Positions 7,959 to 16,922 are shown, counted from the first letter of the stretch. The stretch is 64,000 nt of DNA from Bacteroidales bacterium UBA1374 (GCA_002305545.1 DBRG01000009.1:1-64000), one strand, 5' to 3'. The notes: generated from the sequence alone by a model not told the origin. Translations and numbers: made by a program.

Positions 7959-9854
7959 ATGTTCTGGGATTGGATGATAGATCACAACCACTTTGTGTTA
8001 CATTCCGGTAATGAAACTTTTTTGCCGGATGCGAAAGAAGTGTATTCTGTCATCAATTCACCAGAGAAGATAGTGTCGATAGATGGAAGAGAGTGCAAAA
8101 ATATCAAAGACTCATTTCCTTTAATTCGTTTTTCAAAAATCGGGTCACCTGTTCAATGCCGTTTTTCTTCTGACTCAGGGCATATCATTTGTTCAGTGTT
8201 CGTCACTCGACGTCAGAAAGAAATTCAACTGGATTATTGCGACAATAAAATTGTTAACCATTGTGTATATAACAACGAATGGTTTTATGTGTCTGGAGAT
8301 CTGAAAAATCTTCAAGAATCTTTATCATCTGCCGGAATCTCCGAACAGGGTCTGGTGTCGATGGCAGAGTATTTAAAGGTAATCAGAGATAATGTCTTCT
8401 CGGAATATCCTTTTGTTATTAATGACATTGATATTGATGAGATTAAGAATCAATCCGGCACATTGCCTGTCCCCAATAGTTTGAATGCGAAATTATATCC
8501 ATATCAAGAACAAGGGTATCGTTGGATGTCATATATGCTTGACGAAAGTCGAGGATGCCTTTTGGGAGATGAAATGGGGCTTGGAAAGACAATCCAGGTA
8601 ATAGCTGTAATTCTGAATCTCGTGAAGCAAGGAAAAGGGCCTGTGCTTATAGTTGCCCCAGTCTCGCTGCTTGCAAATTGGAAAAATGAGATTTTAAAAT
8701 TTGCCCCATCTGTTAAGACGTTGGTTCATCATGGACCGCAAAGAACAGGGAATTCCTTAGTTTTCAAGGAGTTTGATGTAGTCATATCTGCATATAGTTC
8801 GGTTTGTACGGATTTTTCAATTATCAGCATGCTCAACTGGGACCTTGTAGTGTTAGACGAAGCTCAAAACATCAAGAACTATGATAGCCAAAGAGCCAAA
8901 TTCATAAAAAGGATAAAAAGAAAATCTAATATTGCAGTGACTGGGACACCCTTTGAAAATCACATCACAGATGTGTGGTCACTGATGGATTTTGTGTTCC
9001 CCGGCATCTTTGGCTCGGTTTCTCAGTTCTCCAGCAGTGTACCTGACAACATAGATGGCGGCAAACTGATCGAACCAGTGGTATCTCCGCTTATGTTGAG
9101 ACGATTGGTGAAAGATGTGGCTCAGGATCTGCCGGAGAAAGTAATAATTCCCCAACCTTTGCAAATGTCAGAATCCGAAATTCGTGGTTATAACGAGATT
9201 CGAAAGATTGTATCTGATACTCTTTCAACTGAAGGGATTTCCATAATGACAATCCAGAGATTACGAATGTTCTGCACTCATCCTGACGTGTCTTCTGGGG
9301 CACTTGTTTCAAATCCTTATGAAACCTCAATCAAATATCAGCGATTGACTGAACTTATAGAAGAGATTATTTCTAAAGGCGAAAAGGTGATCGTATTTAC
9401 ATCATTCACAAAGATGATTGACATTCTGGTGAATGACATTGCTGGGCGTTTCCTTGTTAAGACGATGAGTATCTACGGAGAGACACCAATAAACGAGAGA
9501 CAATCAATTGTTGACCAGTTTAATGATTATCCTCGACCTGCAGTTCTCGTCCTGAATCCAAGAGCAGCAGGTGTGGGATTGAACATAACTGGAGCGAACC
9601 ACGTCATACATTATAATCTTGAATGGAATCCGGCTATAGAGGATCAAGCGTCTGCAAGAGCGTACCGCCGAGGACAGAAAAAGACTGTTTTCGTTTATAG
9701 ACTGTATTACGAAAACACTGTTGAACAAGTTATCAATGAACGATTAAATCGGAAACGTGATATTGCCGCTTCGACCATTATAGGGACAGATGGAGCAGAG
9801 CAAGACCGCCAGGATGTTTTGAAAGCACTAAGTTTGATACCAGATATTATTTGA
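7959..9854 (+). CDS. SNF2-family ATPase/helicase
   Basis: This 631-aa DNA translocase has a unique N-terminal region (1-175) and complete SNF2 motifs: Q-like YPYQEQGYRWM (190-200), Walker A GDEMGLGKT (203-211), DEAQ box (300-303), AVTGTP (326-331), and in the second RecA lobe VIVFTSFTKMIDIL, AGVGLNITGANHVIH and a Q-x-x-x-R-x-x-RxGQ motif (QASARAYRRGQ). It would remodel or translocate along DNA for the associated nucleases. Intergenic gaps of 5 and 4 nt tie it to both neighbours. It is SNF2-like and not the Z1 helicase reported with many MORC-like prokaryotic operons. Confidence 0.93.
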   Translation: MFWDWMIDHNHFVLHSGNETFLPDAKEVYSVINSPEKIVSIDGRECKNIKDSFPLIRFSKIGSPVQCRFSSDSGHIICSVFVTRRQKEIQLDYCDNKIVNHCVYNNEWFYVSGDLKNLQESLSSAGISEQGLVSMAEYLKVIRDNVFSEYPFVINDIDIDEIKNQSGTLPVPNSLNAKLYPYQEQGYRWMSYMLDESRGCLLGDEMGLGKTIQVIAVILNLVKQGKGPVLIVAPVSLLANWKNEILKFAPSVKTLVHHGPQRTGNSLVFKEFDVVISAYSSVCTDFSIISMLNWDLVVLDEAQNIKNYDSQRAKFIKRIKRKSNIAVTGTPFENHITDVWSLMDFVFPGIFGSVSQFSSSVPDNIDGGKLIEPVVSPLMLRRLVKDVAQDLPEKVIIPQPLQMSESEIRGYNEIRKIVSDTLSTEGISIMTIQRLRMFCTHPDVSSGALVSNPYETSIKYQRLTELIEEIISKGEKVIVFTSFTKMIDILVNDIAGRFLVKTMSIYGETPINERQSIVDQFNDYPRPAVLVLNPRAAGVGLNITGANHVIHYNLEWNPAIEDQASARAYRRGQKKTVFVYRLYYENTVEQVINERLNRKRDIAASTIIGTDGAEQDRQDVLKALSLIPDII

Positions 9855-9858
9855 CAAC

Positions 9859-11463
9859 ATGGACACAATAAGAACTATGGAATTGCCCCCCGATCCCGAA
9901 CGGGCGATAATGGGCCTGAGAGATACAGGATATACATTCAACACAGCTATTGCAGATATAGTTGATAATTCTATTGCTGCTGATGCGACAAGAGTCTACA
10001 TTCACATTAATATGGACCCTGACAATGCTGTTACCGTCTATGTTTCTGATAACGGCAGTGGCATGGACGAGAAAGGCCTTATTAATGCAATGAAGTATGG
10101 GTCTGACAGGAGGAAAGACCCCAATAGTCTTGGAAAATTTGGTCTGGGATTAAAGACAGCCTCAACTTCTTTCTGCAGGAAACTATCTGTTCTTTCTCGA
10201 ACAAAGGATGATAATGAAGTCAGAAAAGTTCAATGGGATCTAATTCATGTGGCTACTACGAACAAATGGGAGCTATTGTTCCCAGCCGTTACCGATGATG
10301 AAATAGATTTACTTGAAGAAGCTACGCAAGGTGGCAATGGAACTCTTGTTGTATGGGAGGATATTGACAGGTTCATGAACCGCGAATACAGTTCCGTGTC
10401 ATCTGCCGCGAACGCTTTTAAGAGAAAAATAGACAAACTCAACAAACACCTCGCTATGGTATTTCAGCGCTTTCTTGACCCTGAGCATTCAGAGGTTAGA
10501 AACGTTGAGATATTTTTGAATGATGTGGCAATTAAACCGTGGGACCCGTTTTGTGTAAAGGAAGCGGCGACGTCATTAATTACCGATTATCCAATAGAGA
10601 TTGAGCTTGAAGACTCTGACAAGAAAATGACGGCTTCTCTTAAGGCTTATGTGCTTCCGAGAAAAGAAGATTTTTCTTCCCAGGAGAAAATGAAAGATGC
10701 AAACATCAGCAATGATAAGCAAGGCTTTTATGTGTACCGGGAGAATCGACTTATTCATTGCGGGGACTGGATGGGCATGATGACAAATGAGCCCCACTTT
10801 TCTCTCCTGAGAATTGATTTTTCATTCGGGCATGACTTTGATGAACTATTCAACGTCGACATCAAAAAATCAGGAATACAACTCATTTCCGAAATTTACG
10901 ATGAAATAAAAGACAATTTCCTTCCTGCACCGAGACGAGAAGCAGAAAATAGATATAGGAAGGCAATGCAGCAGAAGATCGCACGTCAGACGGTTGATGC
11001 CCATGAAAGCTCTAACATGAGCATAGACACAAAAGCACCTTCATGTGAAGAGTCTCAAGTTGTCTTAGTTGGAAAGGATGAGGCCATCATTAAAAATAGT
11101 TTTGGTGAGTTCAAACATAAGATTTCAATTTTGTCAGCTGCTAAATCAGGTGAAGTCAGAGTTGTCCCTGTGGACACTCTTGACAGCGGACAATTATGGG
11201 AACCAGCAATTGTTGATGGACATCATGCAATAAAACTTAATAAAAGTCATGTTTTCTACAAGAAGGTCTATTATCCCGTTATCAATGATGGATTTACCGT
11301 TATTGGGATGGACTCTCTTCTGTGGGCTCTTGGCGAAGCAGAATTGTCGACAATGAACAGAGAGGTTGCTGAAAACTATGAAACTCTGCGTTTCCGCACT
11401 TCCGACTTTTTGAAAAAACTGTTACGTGATCTGCCAGACCCCGAGATAGACGATAACGAATAA
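9859..11463 (+). CDS. MORC/MutL-like GHKL ATPase
   Basis: This 534-aa protein has an N-terminal GHKL ATPase: N-box AIADIVDNSI (30-39), G1 DNGSGM (64-69) and G2 LGKFGLGLKT (91-100). The usual catalytic Glu of the N-box is Asp (D33), a conservative change. An S5-like region follows, and the C-terminal 150 residues have no family I can name. Iyer, Abhiman and Aravind described such ATPases as prokaryotic MORC relatives in restriction-modification contexts. Here it may act as an ATP-driven clamp coupling DNA sensing to cleavage. Its stop overlaps the next start (TAATG at 11461-11465). Confidence 0.9.
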   Translation: MDTIRTMELPPDPERAIMGLRDTGYTFNTAIADIVDNSIAADATRVYIHINMDPDNAVTVYVSDNGSGMDEKGLINAMKYGSDRRKDPNSLGKFGLGLKTASTSFCRKLSVLSRTKDDNEVRKVQWDLIHVATTNKWELLFPAVTDDEIDLLEEATQGGNGTLVVWEDIDRFMNREYSSVSSAANAFKRKIDKLNKHLAMVFQRFLDPEHSEVRNVEIFLNDVAIKPWDPFCVKEAATSLITDYPIEIELEDSDKKMTASLKAYVLPRKEDFSSQEKMKDANISNDKQGFYVYRENRLIHCGDWMGMMTNEPHFSLLRIDFSFGHDFDELFNVDIKKSGIQLISEIYDEIKDNFLPAPRREAENRYRKAMQQKIARQTVDAHESSNMSIDTKAPSCEESQVVLVGKDEAIIKNSFGEFKHKISILSAAKSGEVRVVPVDTLDSGQLWEPAIVDGHHAIKLNKSHVFYKKVYYPVINDGFTVIGMDSLLWALGEAELSTMNREVAENYETLRFRTSDFLKKLLRDLPDPEIDDNE

Positions 11464-12281
11464 TGATAAAAGAGATTCAATCTTCGCTGGAATCAATTTT
11501 TGATATTCCTTTCCGTGTGGCAAAAAAATCACTTCACGGATATCCATCATTGACTATCTATCCTGACAATGATGGAGAGGAGTTATTTGAGGTCAGCATT
11601 TTCTTTAAGGACAACATTAGGATAGTCCTTGAAGTTGTCCCACAAAGATTTGCAGCAAGGTCGATGCAGGATATTAGCAAATCTGATGATGAAAAGAGAA
11701 CGGCTGCGTCATTGTATGCCAAAGCTATCATTAAGCAATCAGCAAAGATTGATTTCTCGGTAAACGCCTCCTCGGTTGATCCTCTTGACTTTAAGACGTG
11801 GCCAGTAGAATGGCATAATTTCTCATGTCGTATTACTAAAATTCCCGTTGATGTTCATGGCCAGGTAGAAGACAATCCTTCGATTGTGGTCGAATGGGCA
11901 ACAAAAGCGATTGGAATGTTCTTATCTCTTTTGAATGTAGAGCAAATCTCCCTTGAAAACCAAGAAGAGGGAGCAAAGCACATATCTGTTTCCAACAGGT
12001 ATGAAAGAAGCAGCATTAATCGAGAATTATGTCTGTTAAAGCATGGCTATGTTTGCAAAATCTGTGGGATGAGTTTTGAACGCAAATATGGAGAATTGGG
12101 CAAGAATTATATTCATGTTCACCATATTGTTCCAGTCTCGCGAATGGGTGGCTCTTATATTATCAATCCGGAAACTGATTTAATACCAGTATGCCCAAAC
12201 TGCCATGCAATGTTACACAGACAAGACCCTCCGTTGACGCCGGAACAATTGATTGAAATATTACAGAATAATGCAAAATAA
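11463..12281 (+). CDS. HNH endonuclease
   Basis: In this 272-aa protein the first 180 residues are an unrecognised domain that may bind DNA or modified bases. The C-terminal McrA-like HNH domain has C198-x-x-C201, HVHH (218-221), and C244-x-x-C247-H248 with LH at 251-252, so both the zinc ligands and the catalytic His are present. It is translationally coupled to the MORC-like ATPase by TAATG and overlaps the methyltransferase start by 11 nt. It is a plausible effector nuclease of the system, likely acting on incorrectly modified DNA. Confidence 0.92.
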   Translation: MIKEIQSSLESIFDIPFRVAKKSLHGYPSLTIYPDNDGEELFEVSIFFKDNIRIVLEVVPQRFAARSMQDISKSDDEKRTAASLYAKAIIKQSAKIDFSVNASSVDPLDFKTWPVEWHNFSCRITKIPVDVHGQVEDNPSIVVEWATKAIGMFLSLLNVEQISLENQEEGAKHISVSNRYERSSINRELCLLKHGYVCKICGMSFERKYGELGKNYIHVHHIVPVSRMGGSYIINPETDLIPVCPNCHAMLHRQDPPLTPEQLIEILQNNAK

Positions 12282-13440
12282 CAAACCAAATGATATTAAG
12301 GCCAAAAGGCAATCAATAGGCCTTTCTGCCAAAGAATTTGCTGATGCTCTCGGGCTCGGTAAAGATGGAGACTCAATTGTCAGAAGATGGGAGTCAGGAG
12401 AACTTGTTCCTTCGGCAGATGAAAGACATAAGATAATGGAATTTGCATCTTCTATCCCGTTTGAAAACATTGGTGACAAATTCTCTTTTATTGATTTGTT
12501 TGCTGGGATTGGCGGAATTAGAATTCCATTTATGGAGAACGGCGGCAGGTGCGTCTTCTCGTCAGAATGGGATAAACATGCACAACAAACATACAGAATC
12601 AACTTTGGCGAGACACCTGCTGGAAATATTCGTGAAATAAAAACAACAGATATCCCTGATTTCGACATTTTGTTAGGCGGATTTCCTTGTCAACCTTTTT
12701 CTCAAGCAGGACTTCACAAAGGGTTTTCCGATACGCGCGGAACACTTTTCTTCGAGATCGAGAGAATTATCAAGGAGAAGAAGGAAGCGGGACGTGCGCC
12801 CAAAGCATTCTTGCTGGAAAACGTGAAACAACTGAAAGGGCACGATGGCGGAAATACATTCCGAGTTATTATGGAACATTTGGACGCACTTGGCTATAAA
12901 GCTACGGCGAAAATACTTCGTGCTGGCGATTTTGGTGTGCCTCAGAATAGAGAAAGAATATATATCGTCGGCTTTGATAAGGACCACTATGACATTCCAG
13001 AAGACTACGAGTTTGAATTTCCGGAGGCGCCAAAAATAAAAACTCGTCTTGGCGACATACTTGAGAAAAATGTTGATCCGAAATATACTATCAGCGAAAA
13101 ACTATACGCTGGGCACAAAGAGAGAAAGGAGAAAAATAAGGCAAAGGGAAATGGATTTGGCTTTTCTCTATTTACTGAAGACAGTGAGTACGTTAATACG
13201 ATAAGCGCAAGGTACTATAAGGATGGAAGCGAAATACTGATTTCTCAGGGAGAAACACAACCTCCGAGAAAACTAACGCCCAGGGAGTGTGCACGTCTCC
13301 AGGGATTCCCAGAGGAATTCATTATTCCTGTTTCAAACATGCAGGCATATAAACAATTTGGAAATTCAGTTGCTGTTCCAGTAATAAGGGCAATTGCAGA
13401 GCGTATGCGTGAAGAAATGAAATCGTTCAAAATCAAATAA
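12271..13440 (+). CDS. HTH-fused DNA (cytosine-5) methyltransferase
   Basis: This is a 389-aa enzyme. The ATG at 12271 is chosen because the next upstream ATG (12253) lies deeper in the HNH gene and adds nothing conserved. Residues 5-60 form an XRE-type HTH, which could autoregulate the operon. The m5C MTase motifs are complete: I FIDLFAGIGG (73-82), IV PCQPFS (139-144, catalytic C140), VI ENV (183-185), VIII QNRER (225-229), RLQGFP and X GNSVAVPVI. A neighbouring Vsr gene fits a cytosine methylase. Its target sequence cannot be read from here. Confidence 0.95.
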   Translation: MQNNKPNDIKAKRQSIGLSAKEFADALGLGKDGDSIVRRWESGELVPSADERHKIMEFASSIPFENIGDKFSFIDLFAGIGGIRIPFMENGGRCVFSSEWDKHAQQTYRINFGETPAGNIREIKTTDIPDFDILLGGFPCQPFSQAGLHKGFSDTRGTLFFEIERIIKEKKEAGRAPKAFLLENVKQLKGHDGGNTFRVIMEHLDALGYKATAKILRAGDFGVPQNRERIYIVGFDKDHYDIPEDYEFEFPEAPKIKTRLGDILEKNVDPKYTISEKLYAGHKERKEKNKAKGNGFGFSLFTEDSEYVNTISARYYKDGSEILISQGETQPPRKLTPRECARLQGFPEEFIIPVSNMQAYKQFGNSVAVPVIRAIAERMREEMKSFKIK

Positions 13441-13442
13441 CT

Positions 13443-14306
13443 ATGGTTCCAGAATTTACATACTTTATGCTCCCCTTACTGGAGTTCCTTTCGGATAAGA
13501 AAGTTCATTCTTCTGATGAATGCGTTGATGGCGTTTGTGAAATACTGAACCTATCGCCTGATGATTTGCGCGAACGAGTTAGGAAGGGTAACAGGACAAA
13601 GGTGGTCGATCGGACGCAATGGTCAAAGACATATCTTGGTTGGGCTGAACTCGTTCGTACAGAACGCCGCGGCTACTATGTTATCACTGATAAGGGACTT
13701 GAGTTACTTGCGAAAAACCCAAAGCATATTGACAGGAATTTTCTGATTGAAAACTATCCGAACTTTGTCATCAATAGTAAGTCGAAAAAAGAAGACAGTC
13801 ATAACAAGAAATTGAAAGCCAGCACGGTGCCGCAAATGGATTCAACCCGTACTGATTTATCTGACAAGCCTTCAGACACTTTACTTGATATTCTGAAAAC
13901 CACAGACCCATATTGTATCGCAAGGGTTCTGTGTAAGATATTAAATTCCATAGGATACTATTGTCAGGTAGATGAACTGTTAATCTGCAAATCGTCAATT
14001 CAAGGTAAATTCTTCCTTGACCCGTTGAAAGTATTTCCGGCATTCCTTTTTGTTAATATTTCAAGTCAGAAAGTCACCAGAAACGATGTGGGCCAGGTTC
14101 TTCAACTCATGTATGACAACACTTGTAATTCAGCATTATATCTGGTCATGAACGAAATGGCAGAGGATGCACGTCGGTTTAACGCACCATCAACAAACAT
14201 AAAGACTATGGATATTAAGCATCTTGTAGATATCGTGGTTGAGAAAGGAATTGGTGTTGACATTGTTGAACGCAGAGTTTTGAACCCTCACTTCTTCACA
14301 GAATAA
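13443..14306 (+). CDS. Mrr-like protein with degenerate nuclease domain
   Basis: This 287-aa protein starts 2 nt after the methyltransferase. Residues 5-90 resemble the Mrr N-terminal winged helix (YLGWAELVRTERRGYYVITDKGLELL). The C-terminal half (about 146-287) aligns by eye with Mrr-type restriction folds (ARVLCKILNSIGYYCQVDEL, then LFVNIS, DVGQVLQLM, LVDIV). However, the expected D...(E/Q)xK signature is not seen: the QAK-like strand reads FVN (203-205). It may be a catalytically dead DNA-binding subunit. Without structure prediction the fold assignment is tentative. Confidence 0.85.
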   Translation: MVPEFTYFMLPLLEFLSDKKVHSSDECVDGVCEILNLSPDDLRERVRKGNRTKVVDRTQWSKTYLGWAELVRTERRGYYVITDKGLELLAKNPKHIDRNFLIENYPNFVINSKSKKEDSHNKKLKASTVPQMDSTRTDLSDKPSDTLLDILKTTDPYCIARVLCKILNSIGYYCQVDELLICKSSIQGKFFLDPLKVFPAFLFVNISSQKVTRNDVGQVLQLMYDNTCNSALYLVMNEMAEDARRFNAPSTNIKTMDIKHLVDIVVEKGIGVDIVERRVLNPHFFTE

Positions 14307-14310
14307 AACA

Positions 14311-14895
14311 ATGTCAGATGTTTTGTCTCAGGTTCAGAGACATAATAATATGTCTCAAATAAAATCACGGGACACCAAGCCGGAGAAGAAAGTGCGTCAG
14401 TCGCTATTCAGCTCTGGTTTTCGTTTTCGTGTCAATGTAAAGACTCTGCCTGGGACGCCTGATATTGTGCTGCCGAAATATCGCACAGTGATATTCGTCA
14501 ATGGATGCTTTTGGCACGGGCACAAGGGCTGCAAATACTACACGGTTCCCGAAACGAATGTTGAGTTCTGGGTGGACAAGGTCCGAAAGAACAAGGAAAG
14601 GGACGCCTTGAACAATCAGCGACTCGAATCACTGTCCTGGAGCATAATCACAATCTGGGAATGCGAACTGAAAAGCAAAGTCTTCGATGCGACAATTGAA
14701 AGGGTGGTGTCGGAACTTCAGCAGAACAAGGTAAAATGGGAACAATATCAGCAGCGCAGACGAACTGACCGAGAATTCTCCAGAGCCGAAGCCAAGAGAA
14801 AAAGGCTGATACGCGAAGAGGTGGAGAAAGAATTGCAGGAAAAGTTCCATATTCCAGTCAAGGTCAGGAAAGCCTCTCACGAGGAATACGAATAA
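14311..14895 (+). CDS. vsr: Very short patch repair-type endonuclease (Vsr)
   Basis: This 194-aa protein has the Vsr core in its first 135 residues: SQIKSRDTKPE, catalytic D51 in LPGTPDIVLP, H69 in NGCFWHGHKGC, and TIWECEL. In E. coli Vsr, D51 and H69 are catalytic and nick next to T:G mismatches produced by m5C deamination. In MORC-like operons the Vsr fold may instead serve as the restriction nuclease. The C-terminal 60 residues are a charged helical extension that short Vsr proteins lack. It starts 4 nt after the Mrr-like gene and ends the operon. Confidence 0.95.
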   Translation: MSDVLSQVQRHNNMSQIKSRDTKPEKKVRQSLFSSGFRFRVNVKTLPGTPDIVLPKYRTVIFVNGCFWHGHKGCKYYTVPETNVEFWVDKVRKNKERDALNNQRLESLSWSIITIWECELKSKVFDATIERVVSELQQNKVKWEQYQQRRRTDREFSRAEAKRKRLIREEVEKELQEKFHIPVKVRKASHEEYE

Positions 14896-14905
14896 CCAGT
14901 GAGGA

Positions 14906-15334
14906 TTATTCCGTCAGAAAAGAACTGACTTCATCAATGTCATCAGTGACGAGGTCAAACAGTTTGTACATCAGTTCGGCCTCCTGCATCTCCGGAATGT
15001 AGACAGCGACCTTTTTTCCTGCACCAGCCATCCAGCCAGCCTCGGTATGGGCACTGCGTCCACAAGGCAATACCAGAACGCAAGCATCAGCCCAGGTCAA
15101 AGCATCGATGTCGCTCTTGAATTGAGTTTCTGACCACGGGTCTTTCAATCCTTCACGATACTGCTTCACAGTCCAGTTCTGGAAATTAGGATCAATATCA
15201 CTCCAATGGAATCCACCTTTACCGTGAGGAGGATTGCGGAAGTCATATACATCGTGGCCTGCTTCGCGGAGTTTCTTCACCACGTCATTATAATACTGGT
15301 TCCTCCAGCTGCTTGCGACATATATCTTTGCCAT
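14906..15334 (-). CDS. Nucleoside 2-deoxyribosyltransferase-like protein
   Basis: This is about 142 aa. The start is set at MAKIYVASSWRN because family members begin there; an ATG 12 nt upstream (15346) is possible. Rossmann-like fold features are visible: KIYVASSWRN, a central acidic helix (FKSDIDALTWADACVLVLPCGRSAHTE) and AGAGKKVAVYI. These match the NDT/DUF4406-type fold, which is also close to TIR-like folds. The putative catalytic Glu lies in SAHTEAGW. It converges on the Vsr gene with only 10 nt between the stops. It may hydrolyse or exchange nucleosides, and a defence role is possible by location only. Confidence 0.8.
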   Translation of the reverse strand: MAKIYVASSWRNQYYNDVVKKLREAGHDVYDFRNPPHGKGGFHWSDIDPNFQNWTVKQYREGLKDPWSETQFKSDIDALTWADACVLVLPCGRSAHTEAGWMAGAGKKVAVYIPEMQEAELMYKLFDLVTDDIDEVSSFLTE

Positions 15335-15423
15335 AAGGCCAGACAATTTTAGACAGTAATATAGGGATAATGTATATGGAATGCCAATAATAAGAAAAAA
15401 AAGGAACTTTGTTGCAAGTCCCC

Positions 15424-15783
15424 TTATTCGTCATCAATTTCCAGTTCGATACCAAATATGTTCTTTATGATTCTTTGTAGAACGGAATCGAAATATTCAG
15501 GTTTGATAAAATTATTGTTCTGCCTTGTGATAAATGCTTCGGGAAATTTGTCCAGGATGTGTGTGACAAAATAACTTTGTTTTTGCATCGGCTTTGTCAG
15601 CATATCTGGCGTAATTTCAATAGTATACTGGGGATTAATGTTTTTGGAGGAAATCAGGATAGCATAAATAAACTCTCCCTGAGCATCGTGAATCATATTG
15701 GACACAACAAGAGCAGGGTGCTTCTTCGTCGTGTCGTCAGGAAGCCTGAAGTCTACTTCAATTATTTCTCCTTGCTTGACCAT
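15424..15783 (-). CDS. MazF/PemK-like toxin
   Basis: This 119-aa protein starts at 15783, where its ATG overlaps the upstream stop as TAATG. It has PemK/MazF features: MVKQGEIIEVDFRLPD, KKHPALVVSN (strand plus turn) and YAILISSK, ending with a helix after SVLQRII. Family members are ribonuclease toxins that cleave mRNA. A conventional small antitoxin gene is absent; instead the gene is the third of a tight operon with an unknown 134-aa protein and a TIGR04255 protein, one of which may be the antidote. The final IEDDE-like tail is acidic. Confidence 0.85.
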   Translation of the reverse strand: MVKQGEIIEVDFRLPDDTTKKHPALVVSNMIHDAQGEFIYAILISSKNINPQYTIEITPDMLTKPMQKQSYFVTHILDKFPEAFITRQNNNFIKPEYFDSVLQRIIKNIFGIELEIDDE

Positions 15784-16187
15784 TACTTGTACCAAACCTC
15801 GCTACAGCTCAAAACTTTCCCGGATGTTTCCTTAATGTGGAAACTGTAGTCAGCTACTTGAAATTTATGTGTTTGAAGACTGTCTGCCCCTTGTTTGTTT
15901 TCGCCTTCAGAAACCTGAATGCTTTTTGCATAGGCTTCCCTGTTAAATTTGGCTTTCATTTTTCTCTTTTTCAGGCTGATCGATAATCCAGATGATATGG
16001 TTGCCATTGACAACAAAAGCGAGAATGTGAATCGAAAACGGTTCATCAGCGCTTTTTGAGCGTCTTCGAAACCGAATGTAGGAGCAGATTCCGGCTCAAA
16101 AGACAATCCAGATGATAAACATGAATCATTATGACGATATGCTCTGATGCCGTCATAAATAGGGTTATATGTTGTTGAGTATATCAT
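15783..16187 (-). CDS. Unknown protein with one membrane segment
   Basis: This 134-aa protein begins directly after the TIGR04255 stop (TAA ATG) and overlaps the MazF-like start by TAATG, so it is surely coexpressed with both. A hydrophobic stretch near residues 50-70 (FTFSLLLSMATISSG) is a likely membrane segment, followed by a basic run (KKRKMKAKF) and a short C-terminal domain. I recognise no family. Possible roles are antitoxin or membrane anchor. Confidence 0.75.
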   Translation of the reverse strand: MIYSTTYNPIYDGIRAYRHNDSCLSSGLSFEPESAPTFGFEDAQKALMNRFRFTFSLLLSMATISSGLSISLKKRKMKAKFNREAYAKSIQVSEGENKQGADSLQTHKFQVADYSFHIKETSGKVLSCSEVWYK

Positions 16188-16922
16188 TTATTCAAAGGAA
16201 GCGTACAATTCACCCTCAGTCATCTTCTTGAAGAACTTACCAAGGTGTTCATGCGCCATTGGTAATTTGTCGTCAATATATGAGGTGAGTTCCTCAAAAG
16301 GAATTTCACTTGCAATGTTCGACTCAGTGATGATGCCCTCAATTTGATTGCCTCTGACATTATTGTAGCCTGTATTCATCGTCATAGTGAAATGCCCCTG
16401 CTCAACATCTCGCATCGTAGCAAAACTAAATGTTTTAGCTTTTGAATCATTCAGATATGGAGCATCTACGGTCAGATGAAAATTAGTCTTAATGTAGTCT
16501 GCTAAGTCTATTTCTGAGAAATTGCATTTGAAAAAGTCCAAATATTTTAGTGCAATGGTTATCTTTTTCCCCTGAAGTTCAGAAAGAGACTCGAAAACCT
16601 TAGTGACTTTTTTTATGGCCTCTATGAATGATTCCCATACATAATCTGGATTGGTCATATTGACGGAAAGCACACCAGGTCCGAGCTGATACATTGGATA
16701 TCCTGTCTCCGATGTAAAGCGATGAGTGGGGATACCAATAAAGGCATTGACTGGGAGCGCAGCATCGGGTTGTAAGGTGATTACTTTAGGAAAATCAGAC
16801 TTTAACTCGGCAAACATAGAACCGAGAAGAATCTGAAATTTATCTAAACTATTTTTATCGTTTGCGTTCCAGCGTATTTCGAAGATTACTTCAACAAGAG
16901 GCGGATTAGGCAATTTTGACAT
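16188..16922 (-). CDS. TIGR04255 family protein
   Basis: This 244-aa protein begins MSKLPNPPLVEVIFEIRW, the typical TIGR04255 opening, and keeps the family pattern of alternating strands and helices through to residue 240. The family's function is unknown; members are frequent in mobile and defence-rich regions. It is the first gene of a three-gene operon ending in a MazF-like toxin. Upstream on the minus strand, TTTTTG and TAACTTTA (about 16942-16980) form a weak Bacteroidetes-type promoter. The divergent side is the GC-rich hairpin tract. Confidence 0.85.
   Translation of the reverse strand: MSKLPNPPLVEVIFEIRWNANDKNSLDKFQILLGSMFAELKSDFPKVITLQPDAALPVNAFIGIPTHRFTSETGYPMYQLGPGVLSVNMTNPDYVWESFIEAIKKVTKVFESLSELQGKKITIALKYLDFFKCNFSEIDLADYIKTNFHLTVDAPYLNDSKAKTFSFATMRDVEQGHFTMTMNTGYNNVRGNQIEGIITESNIASEIPFEELTSYIDDKLPMAHEHLGKFFKKMTEGELYASFE

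Noticed and set aside
7093..14895. A DISARM, BREX or classical type I system
   Set aside because: There is no DUF1998 or PLD gene, no PglX/BrxC-type gene, and no HsdR/HsdS. The GHKL ATPase plus Vsr and HNH point to the MORC-associated type instead.
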